DNA of 64,000 nt, taken from the NCBI GenBank assembly GCA_018287875.1, contig JAGVVL010000007.1, forward strand, positions 19,191 through 83,190, written 5' to 3'. Made by a program: the position numbers and the translations under genes. The stretch comes from Nigrospora sphaerica. Taxonomy: Eukaryota > Ascomycota > Sordariomycetes > Amphisphaeriales > Apiosporaceae. Within the stretch, counting starts at the first letter, position 1. The number at the start of each line of letters is the position of its first letter. Under the pieces are notes generated by a model. That model was not told where the DNA came from and did no database searches. It worked only from the letters and a program-made list of their open reading frames with translations. This document shows positions 33,029-44,300 of this stretch, piece by piece.

Positions 33029-35292
33029 CAGCACTAAGGATCCTACACTGGAACACGCAGAAAAGCAAGAAAGCACAGATCCCGGCAGTCGATGCCATCT
33101 CCGAAGAGTACGACGTCCTAGCTATCCAAGAGCCCTGGCGAAACCCACACATGCCGACCACCTACTGCCCGAGATCCTCTCCGTACTACCTTCTCTATGC
33201 CGCCGAGGGAGGCAGAGCTTGCATCTACATTATTAAGAAGCACCCCCAGCGCAGTGGACTTATAAGGCGCAATCAGATAGGTGCAACATCACGATCCAGT
33301 TGCCAGATGGTCCTATAACAGTTATCTGCGTATACTCGCCTCCTCCTAAATCGATTAGCAGATCAGACCTGCCAGCTATCGAAGCCCTCCTTACTGGTCC
33401 CCAGCTAGGACGAACAGTCCTTGTAGGAGACTTTAACGTCCACCACCCTGTCTGGGGAGGATACAACGTCCAACCTCATAAGGCAGCCGATAAGCTACTC
33501 CAGTTAGCAGAATCCTGGAGACTCCAGCTTATCACTCCCCTGGAACACCGACATGGACTCGAAGAGGGTGCATGGACTCCACGATCGACCTAGCGTGGGC
33601 CACGGACGATCTCCGAGCTGCCTACGACGGGTACGCCCCATATGCTGGATCCGATCACCTCCCGCAGGTGATACGCGTGGCTGGACCTCAAAACGACCCC
33701 CAGAACAAGCCACGGCGTAGCTGGAAAACAGCTGACTATAACCAAGCGAAGGCCGAGGCGACACACCTTCCGCAGCCAGGGCTACTCGAGACACCGGGGA
33801 AATCGATAGATACACCGAAACGTTAACTAAGGAGCTAACTCGGATAGCCGACCTAGTTGCCCCCCGCCACTCTAAGGGAGAGGCAAGGCATGGTGGAACC
33901 ACGAAACAAAAGAAGCTATAGAGGAGGAGAGACGAGCCCAGCGAACATGGCTATCCGACAGGACAGACGCAGCCTGGCGAGCTCTTCGGCAAGCATCCCT
34001 TACGAAAAAGAAAACGATCCGCACTGCAAAGACAGCGACCTGGAGAAACATGCTTCACGAGGCCTCTAGCCAGCCAGCTGGCGTCTGGAACATCGCGAGA
34101 TGGGCCAGAACCGAAGGAGCCGCACCGCTGCTACCTCCAGCCGTCCCCACGCTTCACACACCGCGAGGCGAAGCAACGACCCATAAGGAGAAAACGGAGG
34201 CCTTCCGAGAGAGGTTTTACCCTCTCCCTAAGGCCATGCATACCGGCTTCCGTATAACAAACCGGCTCGCAGCGCCTCTCGACATCGACGGCGAAGTGAC
34301 AGCGGAGCAGGTCCAAGACGTCTTAAGCAAGGCAGGCCAGTGGAAAGCACCTGGACCAGACCAGCTTCCGAACGGATTCCTTAAGCGCTTAGGAAAGCCC
34401 CTCTTCCACGCCTTAGCCTCCCTAGCGGAAGCATGCTGGCGTATGGGATACTATCCAATAGCGTTCCGCAAAGCAGTGACCGTTATCCTCCGGAAACCAG
34501 GAAAGCAGCCAAACGAGTACCACCAAGCCGGCGGATGGAGACCTATCGCGCTACTTAACACCATGGGGAAGGTGATCGAGAGCCTGCTGGCGCAACGGCT
34601 AGCCAGCTTTGCGGAAGAAAACGGGCTGCTCCCGGACGAACAGATGGGGAACCGGAAAGGCCGATCTACGGAAACGGCCCTACGTCTGCTAACGGACCTG
34701 GTCCGTACAGCCTGGAAGTACGGAGGCGCAGCAACCCTTCTATCACTGGATATCTCAGGCGCTTTCGACTCCGTCGACCATGGAAGGCTCCTTACTAACC
34801 TACGTGCGCTAAGGGTCCCTATATGGACTATTAGCTGGATCCGAAGCTTCCTATTTAACCGGTCCACGACGCTATTCTTCGATGGCCAGGAATCGGACGA
34901 GATCCCAGTCCCGGAAGGCGTCCCACAGGGCTCACTCCTATCGCCTATCCTCTTCTGCCTCTATACAGCCGGTCTCTATAAGGCTCTCCGCGCCGTACCA
35001 GGGATAGCTACTATAGCCTTCGCAGACGACACGAACCTCGTGGGCTTCGGTTTAGACCCCGAGCAGACCTGCGAGCGGCTGGAAGCCGCTCACAGGATCT
35101 GTAAAGAATGGGCAGTTAGCCACGGCATGACCTTCGCAGTCCAGAAATATCATCTAGTCCACTTCTCTCGAAGACGGAAAGGTCCGGACACGAAGATAGC
35201 CTTAGAAGGTCACGAAATCGAACCAGAAGACTCCTGCCGCGTCCTTGGCATCCAGGTGGATAGACGTCTCCGTTGGGACGTCCATATCCAGT
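33025..35292 (+). CDS. LINE-A ORF2: APE endonuclease and reverse transcriptase, truncated
   Basis: ATG 33025 begins an exonuclease-endonuclease-phosphatase domain: LHWNTQKSKK, IQEPWR, GDFNVHHPVWGG and SDHLPQV, spread over frames with breaks near 33290, 33580 and 33830. From 34050 the reading is open for 417 codons with reverse-transcriptase blocks GQWKAPGPDQLPNGF, GGWRPIALLNTMGK, LSLDISGAFDSVDHG, EGVPQGSLLSPILFCLY and FADDTNLVGF. It ends at RRLRWDVHIQ where the Copia-2 LTR begins, so thumb, RNase H and C-terminal CCHC are missing. Confidence 0.87.
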
Positions 35293-35502
35293 TGTCGCGC
35301 TGAGGCGACCCCTGAAGTAGAGATTCAGGGTCTACAGGTCACCTGACCTCACCAATCAGCCACTAGAGGGCTTTCAAGGGTGCCCTCCACTCTCTCTACC
35401 TGTATTTAACCAGGTATTCAGTCCGGGTCTCACTTAGGAGGCTCGGGGCGACTTCTACATTCCTTATCTGACCTATACCTCCGATCTCCTGCAAGCGTGA
35501 CA
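35293..35502 (+). repeat. 5' LTR of Copia-2 (210 bp)
   Basis: TGTCGCGCTGAGG...GCAAGCGTGACA. Contains the palindromic ACCTGTATTTAACCAGGT (35399-35416), with a TATTTAA core as a possible TATA element. Confidence 0.95.
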
Positions 35503-35514
35503 GGTTATGAGCCC
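35503..35514 (+). other. Primer-binding site of Copia-2
   Basis: GGTTATGAGCCC directly follows the LTR and complements the anticodon arm of initiator tRNA-Met. Confidence 0.82.
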
Positions 35515-35563
35515 TGAGCGTTGCTGCAAAGCTGCACTTTATCACGTACACAGGACGGTCTTT

Positions 35564-35582
35564 CTCTCTCTCTCTCTCTCTT
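35564..35582 (+). repeat. (TC)n microsatellite in the Copia-2 leader
   Basis: TCTCTCTCTCTCTCTCTCT in the untranslated leader, about 30 bases before the Gag ATG at 35614. Confidence 0.85.
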
Positions 35583-35613
35583 ATCCCAGTTATTCTCTCT
35601 CGAAACTTATCAG

Positions 35614-38600
35614 GATGCAGTCCGAGGACTCGATCCCGTCAGACACCAAGCTGAAGGACCGGAACTCCTTTCCAGCTTGGTATACTGCCCTCAAATTCCA
35701 TGCTACCAACCGTGAGATCTGGCACCTCATCGACCCTGAAGGTCCAGACCAAACGAGACCGAACCTCAGCTCACGCAAGTCCCAACGCGAGAATCGGCCC
35801 GTCGCACTCTCCAAGCAGTCCAAGCTGGACAGACCACGGAGGCCGGTCATACTACGCGAGCGCAAGCGACGATCTCCGAGGAAGCCATCTCCAGAGAACT
35901 CGAGCAAGCCAGATACGAGCATCGCCAACACGAGGCACGAAGCCAGGTTCTCGCCGGACGCTACGCGAAGATCTGGGACTGGATCTGCAGCACTGTTACT
36001 CCTACTATTCTCCAGTCAGCCCAGGCTGAGATGGTTCTCCTAGAGAAGAACACTGCTCAAGACCTCGTTCGAATCCTCCGAAGACGCTACAAGCCAACGG
36101 ACTCAGCTGTCGAGACTCAGGTCCGAAGGGACTATCAGGTGGTTCTCCAAGAAGGCAGAAAAGGCAGCGTCTCTCCCACCGCGTGGTACGACCGCTGGTA
36201 CAAGGCCTATCTCCAAGGGAAGATCTTCAAGATCCCGGAGGTCCAGGGAGACCTTGCTGTCATCGAGTTCCTTAACACTATCAAGGCAAAGATCTCTCCG
36301 ACCTGGGCATCCCAGCAGCTGAGCGCTGTCGAATTTCGACAGGCTATGGGCGAGACTCTGCCTACTCTAGAGCAGATAGGCATGGTGTTCTCGATTGCAC
36401 TGAGCAACGAGGAAAACCAAAGCCCGGGGACCAAAGGAACCCCAGAATCTTCGCAACCATCGATAAGGATTCCCAGGGGAACGCCAAGGCCGACGCTTCC
36501 GGAAGAAACAGGATCGACACCAGTGCCCCTGTCTACCCACGCTGGACCGAAAGCATAAATGGACTCCAGAGGCATGCGAAACTCTAAAACGAGCGCTAAA
36601 ACACCAGCCAGACCCGACGTTCTCCGAACAGATCCAGGAAAAGATCAGAAATAGGCTAGCATCAAACAATAAGTGGCGATCACTTAGAGAACGGCTTCAG
36701 AGTGAGGGGTCCTCACTAATGAGAGCCCAGCCTACCTGGATCTCTCACAGCTGCTCTCATCGATCCTGGTCTTTTCGGACTGCCGATCTCGAGCCAAGGC
36801 ATTTACGCTGCCATGGCGTCACGCCATCCGCTCGCAGACTCCACACTTCTGGATAACTGCGGTTCTCGGCACCTTGTCAACTCCAAATCTCTCCTGATCA
36901 GCGGTTCCTTTGCCCCTTGCGTCAATGGAGAAACTATTGAGGCAGGCACCACCTCGTTCCCAATTTCCGGCACCGGAAGAAGACTGCTTAAGGGGTTCTC
37001 CATGGATCCAGAGGCAAGAACACCGAGGATCTCCTACTTACCAACGTCGTCGTGGTTGAAGGTTTCCATGTCAACATCATCTCAGAAGCTGCTCTTCACG
37101 CTAATGGCGTCTGGTACTGCGGTCTCGACTGCACTCTGCGTTGGGGGATGGACCAGAACAAGGTAGTGGCCGATCTCCAGCGCCACCATAACCTAGTGTT
37201 CCTTGAATACAAGTCTGTTTCCATCTACCAGTCTCGCAGTGTGGTATTAGTGAGCTTCGCAGCCATACTTCTTGCCCCAGCTATTACCACGGAAAGAGTG
37301 CGCAGAGCCTGGAAGAAATCAAGAGATCACCTCAAGCCAAGGGAAGACAGAAGAAGCCCTCTGGCATCTCCGTTCAGGTCACCTTGGTCGGAGAACCTCA
37401 AAGCTCTAGTGCAGAACGCTCGCAACGTGGAAATTAAGGGCACGAGGAGAATCGACTGTGAGCAGTGTGCTGTCACCCACGCTACAAGACAGGTCTGGAG
37501 AGGGGCTTCTAATAAGAGATCTCCACGTCCTTTCTGGAGGATCTCCTGGGACCTCTTCGACTTCCCTCCAGCGTACGACAAATCCAACTGGCTCCTTATA
37601 ATTAAGGATGAGTACAGTGGCAAGCTCTTCGCCTTCCCATTGAGAGACAAGACACAAGACACGGTCTTCACTGCCCTACAGAGGTTCGAAACCTGGATCC
37701 GCAGGAAATGGAGACTCAATGTCACCACGATTCGCTCGGATAACGACACCTCAGTGATCTCTAGGCATGGAGAGACAGTCTACACTCTATGGGCTAAAGA
37801 CGAAGGTATCGAACTCGAGCTAGCTCCACCACAGACCTCAGAGTCAAACGGTGGAAGCGAGAGCAGGGCAAGAGATTATTAATCGAGCCCTGAAAATGAG
37901 ACTTGGTGCGAACCTCCCAGAGAATCTCTGGCCAGAGGTCACCAAAGCGGCAGCATGGCTGCATGGGATGAGCCCAGCAAAGCCCACGGGTTTAAGAGCC
38001 CCAATGAGAGATTGGATACATGGTTCACCCAGTACTTTCGATGGTACGCTCCAGAGATCACCAAGGCCCTTACCGTGGATCTCCGCCCTGACTGGGGAGG
38101 AATCTTCGCGTACGGTTGCAGAGCGTACCCTCTCGATCAAGACAGGGCACTGGGCAGAATGAAGAGAACATTCAAGGTCAGACCGAGAGCTCATCTAGGT
38201 TATCTAGTCGGTTACGTTGCCAGCAGGCTCTACCGCATCTGGATACCAGCTCTGAAGAAAGTCATCACCACACGCGACGTGCAGTTTAATGAACGTATGT
38301 TCTACACACCTCAAGACGAAGGGTCTCTACCCCTTGAGATTGCAGAACCCCTTGCTAGGAGCATCTCAACAGGAGAAGAAGAAGAATCAGAGAACATCTT
38401 CGTGTTAAACATGCTAAACGTGTGGGATACAAGGGATCAAAGCACGACTCCACGCCAGATCGAGGGTGAGGAAGCAGAGGAGATCGAGGGTGGCCAACCC
38501 TGTTCTCTAACGCCACCTCAAGAGCCCTCATCTGAACAGAGGAGAGGTCCCGGCCCCCCCCTCACACCGAGGGTGACACAGCAACCCCAGGAGACCGGCA

Positions 38601-38629
38601 GTCATGACGCCACTTCTGTGGGGGGGTGA
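35614..38629 (+). CDS. gag-pol: Copia-2 Gag, protease and integrase (frameshifted)
   Basis: Gag begins at ATG 35614 (MQSEDSIPSDTKLKDRNSF). It continues through frame changes into LVRILRRRYKPTDSAVE, AWYDRWYKAYLQGK and the CPCLPTLDRKHKWTPEAC motif (36526-36579). Protease carries LLDNCGSRHLVNS near 36850 in place of DSGA. Integrase has CEQCAVTHATRQ, the core LIIKDEYSGK with IRSDNDTSV, and PPQTSESNGGSE; the C-terminal GYLVGYVASRLYRIWIP domain follows in the frame ending at 38629. At least five one-base shifts separate these blocks although the LTRs are almost identical. Confidence 0.85.
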
Positions 38630-38671
38630 GGAAGCTCTGGATGAGAGCGCCTCAAAAGATCCAGAGAAGCA

Positions 38672-38808
38672 GCCTCAACACGAGGAGCTTCGTACAGCCA
38701 GTGAGCGGCCTCAATACGAGGAGCTGCTGGATGCCAGTGAGCGGCCTCAATACGAGGAGCTGCTGGATGCCAGTGAGCGGCCTCAGTACGAGGAGCTTCG
38801 ACAAAGAA
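38672..38808 (+). repeat. 36-bp tandem repeat in the Copia-2 integrase-RT linker
   Basis: Units starting at 38701, 38737 and 38773 (plus a partial at 38672) encode the 12-residue repeat SERPQYEELLDA. The first two full units are identical and the third begins to diverge. Confidence 0.9.
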
Positions 38809-39075
38809 CTGGCGACACACCAGGGAGATCACTTCTCTGCCTGACCCGGGACAGTCCTCTGTCCGACACACCAGGGGAGACCACGTCTCTGCCTGACCCG
38901 GGACAGTCCACTCTGTCCGACACACCAGGGAGACCACGTCTCTGCCTGACCTGGAAAGATCACCTCTGTTCCCGACACACCAGGGGAGAACACCACTCTG
39001 CCTGACACTCCAGGAGAGATCCTTCTCTGCCTGACCACCCAGGGGAGGTCGCTACTCCACCTGAACATCCAGTCT
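38809..39075 (+). repeat. Degenerate 51-57-bp tandem repeat in the Copia-2 linker
   Basis: GACACACCAGGGGAGA followed by CTCTGCCTGAC recurs about five times (38815, 38867, 38920, 38977 and a diverged copy near 39005). Unit lengths vary by one to three bases, which moves the reading frame from unit to unit. Confidence 0.85.
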
Positions 39076-39350
39076 CTCCGGAAGATGACTGGGAAGTCCG
39101 AGTTCCATAGTGGTTAACACCCAGGAACTGGAACCAACCACGAGCCTCGAAGGTCAAGAGACCGGCTCAGGAGCCTCTGTTTCCGAGCAAGCTCCAACAG
39201 AAACCAGACAACCGAGACGCAGCCAGAGGATCAGAGACCGCCAGGGTCCCCCTCAAGGAACTTCGCCGTCTCACAACTCCACCGGGAAGACCCCAGTTCA
39301 ACCGATATAGCTGGGAGAGCTTCCTCGCACTCTTTATAACACCGTCCGAC

Positions 39351-41011
39351 ATGGTAACAGCCGGAGAGCGCGCCCATCTCACGCTCCACTCGGTGTTCTC
39401 TGCAGCAGTCACTCAGAAGCCTACGCACGTGTCCAACCTCCGCCAGAACCGACTAAGTTCAGAGACTTGTACAACCATCCGTACGGAGCTCTTCCTCGAG
39501 GGCTGCCAGAAAGAGGTCAGCAAGCTTGAAGCCCAGAATGTCTGGAGACTGGTCCGCCGCCCTCAAGTTGGCCAGAGACCGCTTCCTCTAAAGTGGGTAT
39601 TCAAGTACAAGTTTAATGAGGACGGAGAGCTCCAGGAGTGCAAGGCTCGGATATGCGTACGAGGAGACCTCCAGAAAGTCGATAACCTGAGAGCACCTAC
39701 GCTGCCACACTCGCAGCAAAGACCTTTCGCACAGTCATGGCCCTCACGGCGGATCGAGACCTCGAGTGCAAGCAGTTCGACGTGGTCGGAGTCTTCATGA
39801 ACGCACTTAGAGAAGGCCAAGTCCAGGTTCTCTGCGAACTCCCAGAGGGATTCAAAGTGGACGGCATGTGTGTTGAGCTCAAGAAGGCCTTATACGGGCT
39901 GAAGGATTCACCCCTTCTCTGGTATAAGGAGTTCTCCTCTACCTTAAGGAAGCTTGGGCTCATCTCCTCACCGGAAGAGCCTTGCCTCTTCTACACTCCA
40001 GGGAGGGAGGTTATCGTGGTCTTCTACGTGGACGACGTTCTCTTTCTGTACCGGAAGGAGCACGAGGCTAAGGCTCTCCGGATGCATCCAGGATCTTAAG
40101 GCTGCGTACGAGCTCAAGGATCAAGGAGACATCACCTGGTTCCTCGGAATCAGGGTGGTCAGAGATAGGGCTCGAGGGACAGTCACCCTCACACATGACT
40201 CCTATATCGAGAAAATCGCTTCAAAGTTCGGACAAGGAGATCGGGGGTGGGAGCCAGCAACTCCACTGCCAATTGAGGACTTGGTTCCTTACACCGGAGA
40301 GGCGACTCCAGCAGAGATCAAGGCATTCCAAGAGCGTGTCGGCTCAATTCTTTACACTGCAGTTATCCTGAGACCGGACGTCGCTTACGCAGCAGCAGCG
40401 CTGTCTCTTTTCCTGACGAATCCTGGAAAACAACACTTCAAGGCAGCTGACCGGACGATCCGATACCTCTATCACACGAGATATCTCAGCATACGGTTCT
40501 CTAAGAGCTCTAGCGAGGCTCAGGCTCTGCTTATAGCTAGCGATGCCTCCTTTGCGAACGATGAGGCGACTAGGAAATCCTCGCATGGCTATGTCATAAT
40601 GCTCCACGGAGGCCCAATCGCCTGGAAAGCCACTCGCCAAGCAGCTGTCACCACATCCACTACGGAAGCGGAACTCCTGGCTCTGGATATGACAGCTAAA
40701 GAGACTATGGCCTGAAACGGCTATTCAGAGACCTGCTCATCGATCTCGGCAATGCCTGGACTCTTCGCTGTGATAATCAGCAGACTATTCGACTTATAGT
40801 TGAGGAACACCAGCGAATCAACACGAGACTTAAGCACGTTGATATCGCCAATCTCTGGCTACGCCAAGAGGCACAGAAGGGGACCTTCAAGGTCACCTAC
40901 TTGCCGACCAATCTCATGCCAGCAGACGGCCTCACGAAGAGCCTATCAAGGCCGAAGTTCGAGCACTTCAGAGCTCTGCTCAATCTCCAGGACTCGCGAC
41001 AGCAGGCATAA
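39351..41011 (+). CDS. pol: Copia-2 reverse transcriptase and RNase H
   Basis: The reverse-transcriptase fingers start at about 39480. Visible blocks are LPLKWVFKYKFNEDGELQE, ARICVRGD, CKQFDVVGVFMNAL, ALYGLKDSPLLWY and FYVDDVLFLY. A shift near 40085 joins LRMHPGS to the frame with YELKDQGDITWFLGIRVV. RNase H has ASDASFANDEATRK, TTSTTEAELLALD, RCDNQQTIR, and HVDIANLWLRQE with PADGLTKSLS; one more shift lies near 40715. The stop is at 41009-41011. Confidence 0.88.
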
Positions 41012-41091
41012 ATCTCTAGCGCAGTCATCATGTCGAACTCATTTCTTTTGTCTTTTCTCTAGGCGCGAAAGCAGCTCCAGCTGTACGCCAG

Positions 41092-41106
41092 CAGTTTCTG
41101 GGGGTG
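41092..41106 (+). other. Polypurine tract of Copia-2
   Basis: CAGTTTCTGGGGGTG immediately before the 3' LTR, matching the position and GGGGTG end seen in Copia-1. Confidence 0.7.
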
Positions 41107-41316
41107 TGTCGCGCTGAGGCGACCCCTGAAGTAGAGATTCAGGGTCTACAGGTCACCTGACCTCACCAATCAGCCACTAGAGGGCTTTCAAGGGGTGCCC
41201 TCCACTCTCTCTACCTGTATTTAACCAGGTATTCAGTCCGGGTCTCACTTAGGAGGCTCGGGGCGACTTCTACATTCCTATCTGACCTATACCTCCGATC
41301 TCCTGCAAGCGTGACA
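41107..41316 (+). repeat. 3' LTR of Copia-2 (210 bp)
   Basis: Identical to 35293-35502 except for one extra G in a GGG run and one fewer T in a TT pair. Confidence 0.95.
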
Positions 41317-44300
41317 AGTACTCATTTAAGACTACCTGATTATTACTAAGCGGGTCGACAGATGTTCTCCCCACTACACTGAATACCAAAAGACGGTGCC
41401 AGGAAGTCATGTGAGAGCAGGGACCTTACGATGCCCCCTTCCCACTCTTTCTTTGCAGCAGCCAATCACGTGTACGCTTCGCTTTACACTGACACATCGA
41501 CGCCCTCACTCAGAAAGGCCGCTTTGAGATGAGCACTATATAGCCCAAACCCAATCGTTAGTAGTACCGAACATGGCCTTATCAGCCGTGTCCTTTCTCT
41601 ATGCGCCAAGCAGAATGGACTTTTCGATGACTGACAAAAACCCCAGGCCCAGACAGGACAACAGGCTGCGGCGCAGCTTTGATAGACAGTACACGATTCC
41701 AGATAGATACCATTGATGATCCCCCTTGTCAGCACACCTTCGACGTTACCAGTATAGCTCTTAGAATCATGTAAACACCACTGCATGGAACTTAATTCTA
41801 CAAAACTTTTCTTCATGTAGGCCACGCGGGTCCCGGTAAAGGCCACTCCCATTGAACTAAAATTGCAACAATGTTGGATCTAGTCCCTCGTCCTGGTCGA
41901 AGGACAACGATCGCTTCATGACCCGTTTCAAGTCTTCAGCCCAGTCTCTCTGTTCCTTCACCACATTCTGAAGCCTTTATACTGGTTAGCGCCTTTCATG
42001 ACCATCCGCGAATGCTTACCCTTCTCTATTCTCCTGTACCCTAAATTCTCTGTCAGCTCCAACGAAGCTGAGATTTTCCCTCTAAGATTTGCGTACATAG
42101 TATCGACCCTCCGAATTGATGGCTCTGTAAGTCATACTGATCCTACCCTGCGACGGTGGATGAACTCATAGCTTCGAGCCTTGCGAGCTGCTCCCTAAGG
42201 TGTCTTAGCTCTTCTATAAGCGACATGCCTGTACTTTAGTAATGTTAGCACAGTTCTATGTAGTCTACCGCGTTATAACTTACGCGGTTCTACTCTCTGG
42301 CATTGCTCTCGCTTGTGCTGGGCGAGTGACTGAGGGTATTCGTGGGTCTTGTTCTGGGTCAAAGCTGACGTTATTTCCCTAAACTCCGGATAGTGAACCT
42401 GACGGGATCGTCGCCGGCGGTGCAGGTGGCTCCCAGTGGCTTGTTGGCCAGGTGCGCGTCCAGAGTGATGCTGATAATGGTCCATGGCTGCAAGGTAGCC
42501 CGATGGGTATTGCGAAGTCCTCGAAACCCGGACTTAACCGCCGTTAAATAGAGAGCTGGGCCGTTGACCCCCGTTCCTATACTCCTTTCTCGGGCTAACA
42601 CTGCAGAATATTTCAGACTAGTGGTGCTGTGGCACGTATTGGTACGTTGCTTATTTGATGATCACGATCAACGTGACCCTGCGCCTTGTGGGACTCAGCA
42701 ACCTAGATTTTACGAGCCATCGACAGGGTCGCATAAACCAAACATTGTCAGGAGTGAAATATCAGTATTCGTGACATTGCTTTTCCTCCCATCGCAGAGC
42801 TTGATTGACTCTTCAAGTTGATAGATTCGCTTGTCTTGGTCGTACTCGCCCTTGCTTTGCTTTACTTAATCAGTGGTTCGTCCTTTGTATTACAAGGCCG
42901 GACCTAGAAAAAAGCGGTGGTGATTTGATTCCCTTGTAGCTGGACAGGTCTCAATGACAAGTCTTTCCAGAAGCCTGGTGTCTAGAGCTTAGCGTGGTAG
43001 AAACGAGCAACCTATTACGGGAAGAACAAATCCGCTCGACATGACCGGTTAATATGCTCCACTGTATGGGTCTAAGGTGGGAGTACTGGCCGTTGGTTAG
43101 AGTTGCATACATGGGGCGCCTGGGATTACCTTGAATTGCCCTTGTTACAGGGGCCGCTCTGAAAACAACATGCCTTACCCAGTTTTCATTGGGCAAAGAT
43201 CGTCGGATTGGCGCAGCAGCCGCCATGCATTCCAAAATCAGTGGACGGCCCTCATTCACCCTTTCATGTTCCGCGATCGCTTTCTAGGGAGCCATCAGAC
43301 TATTGATGGGCTCGATCAAACCATGTTCACTCGATTTAGGGATAGGCATGACCCAGAATGGGTCCATTTCAGCACGAACGAGGCTTGTATTCCTGTTGGA
43401 GCAATGAAAAGCCCATGGCACACAGAACACCGCACGAAATCACCCGGTAGCCAGCCGGTACGGGCGCGTTGGGATAGCATTGCTTCATCCGGTGTAAGTG
43501 GTTGTATCCCCTAAGCAAGCACTCAATGGGTTAGAGATACACACTCCAAAGACTGACGTTAAGGTGCTTACTAACAAAAACCTGGCGTTGAGCGTCCTAG
43601 ATGAAAATATACTTCATATGTCACATCGTTGGTATGCTTGATCTTGCTAGCCATGATATAGGCCCCAGAATTTGGTCATCAAACAACAAGAGTGGGCTGC
43701 AGGTCTGACGAAAGCCCTAGAGGAATCTATGGTGTTCCTCAAAGGGCCGGAGACATTGAATCCGACTTTATTAAGGTTGTAGTTCGTGGTCAGGAACTAC
43801 CACAAACTATCTTCATGACTCGTTCAAAGCGCAGGGTGGTGGGGTCGTTATAGTGCGGATACAGTTTAGCTACGAAATTTCAATGGCCGCGTTCACGGGG
43901 TTAGAGGAGAGTTCAGAAGGAAGACAAACCGGTGTCGTACCTGACTGTACCTCTGAGTGCATTGAATTGGAGCGTAAGGAAGAGCGACGTTCGAAAGTCT
44001 GGAGGTTAGCGTCGTGAATTTGGTCTGTTGTTCTACGTTATGGGGTCTTCGCAACGCCGCTATATGATTACCTGGGTCTGTGTTACGAGAAATGGAACAT
44101 TGCAAACGATACTCATGTTATATTGCCGTTTGCTATACACAAATTGTCCAGCATATGGGTTTCTTGTCGGCCTACACCGAATATAACAACATGTTAATGC
44201 ATTAAATAGGGCGGATGTAGCACGTCCAGGTGAAGCCCTTGAAGCCATGTCCGATGATGTTTGCTACCTTGAACTGGCAAAAAATCAACAGAACCAACAA

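Larger units (their letters stand above)
31640..35292 (+). mobile_element. LINE-A (Tad-like non-LTR retrotransposon), 3' end removed at Copia-2
   Basis: Contains ORF1 with zinc knuckles and ORF2 with endonuclease and reverse transcriptase, ending abruptly at the Copia-2 LTR. The missing 3' part (RNase H region, C-terminal CCHC) is not found beyond the copia element. The degraded minus-strand LINE at 61.7-64 kb is the same family, roughly 80% identical by eye in the RT region. The 5' boundary is approximate. Confidence 0.85.
35293..41316 (+). mobile_element. Copia-2: Ty1/copia LTR retrotransposon, young
   Basis: A 6.02-kb element interrupting LINE-A. The LTRs are 210 bp and differ only by two single-base length changes in short runs. 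Primer-binding site, polypurine tract and full copia domain order are present. No target duplication is visible (CCAGT left, AGTAC right), and LINE-A does not resume on the right, so the right flank may have been lost by deletion or LTR recombination. It is related to Copia-1 but a distinct family (different LTRs, no antisense gene). Confidence 0.94.

Noticed and set aside
42273..42601. Two adjacent minus-strand frames as a spliced gene
   Set aside because: Readable stretches are present but no domain, conserved block or paired splice sites could be established.
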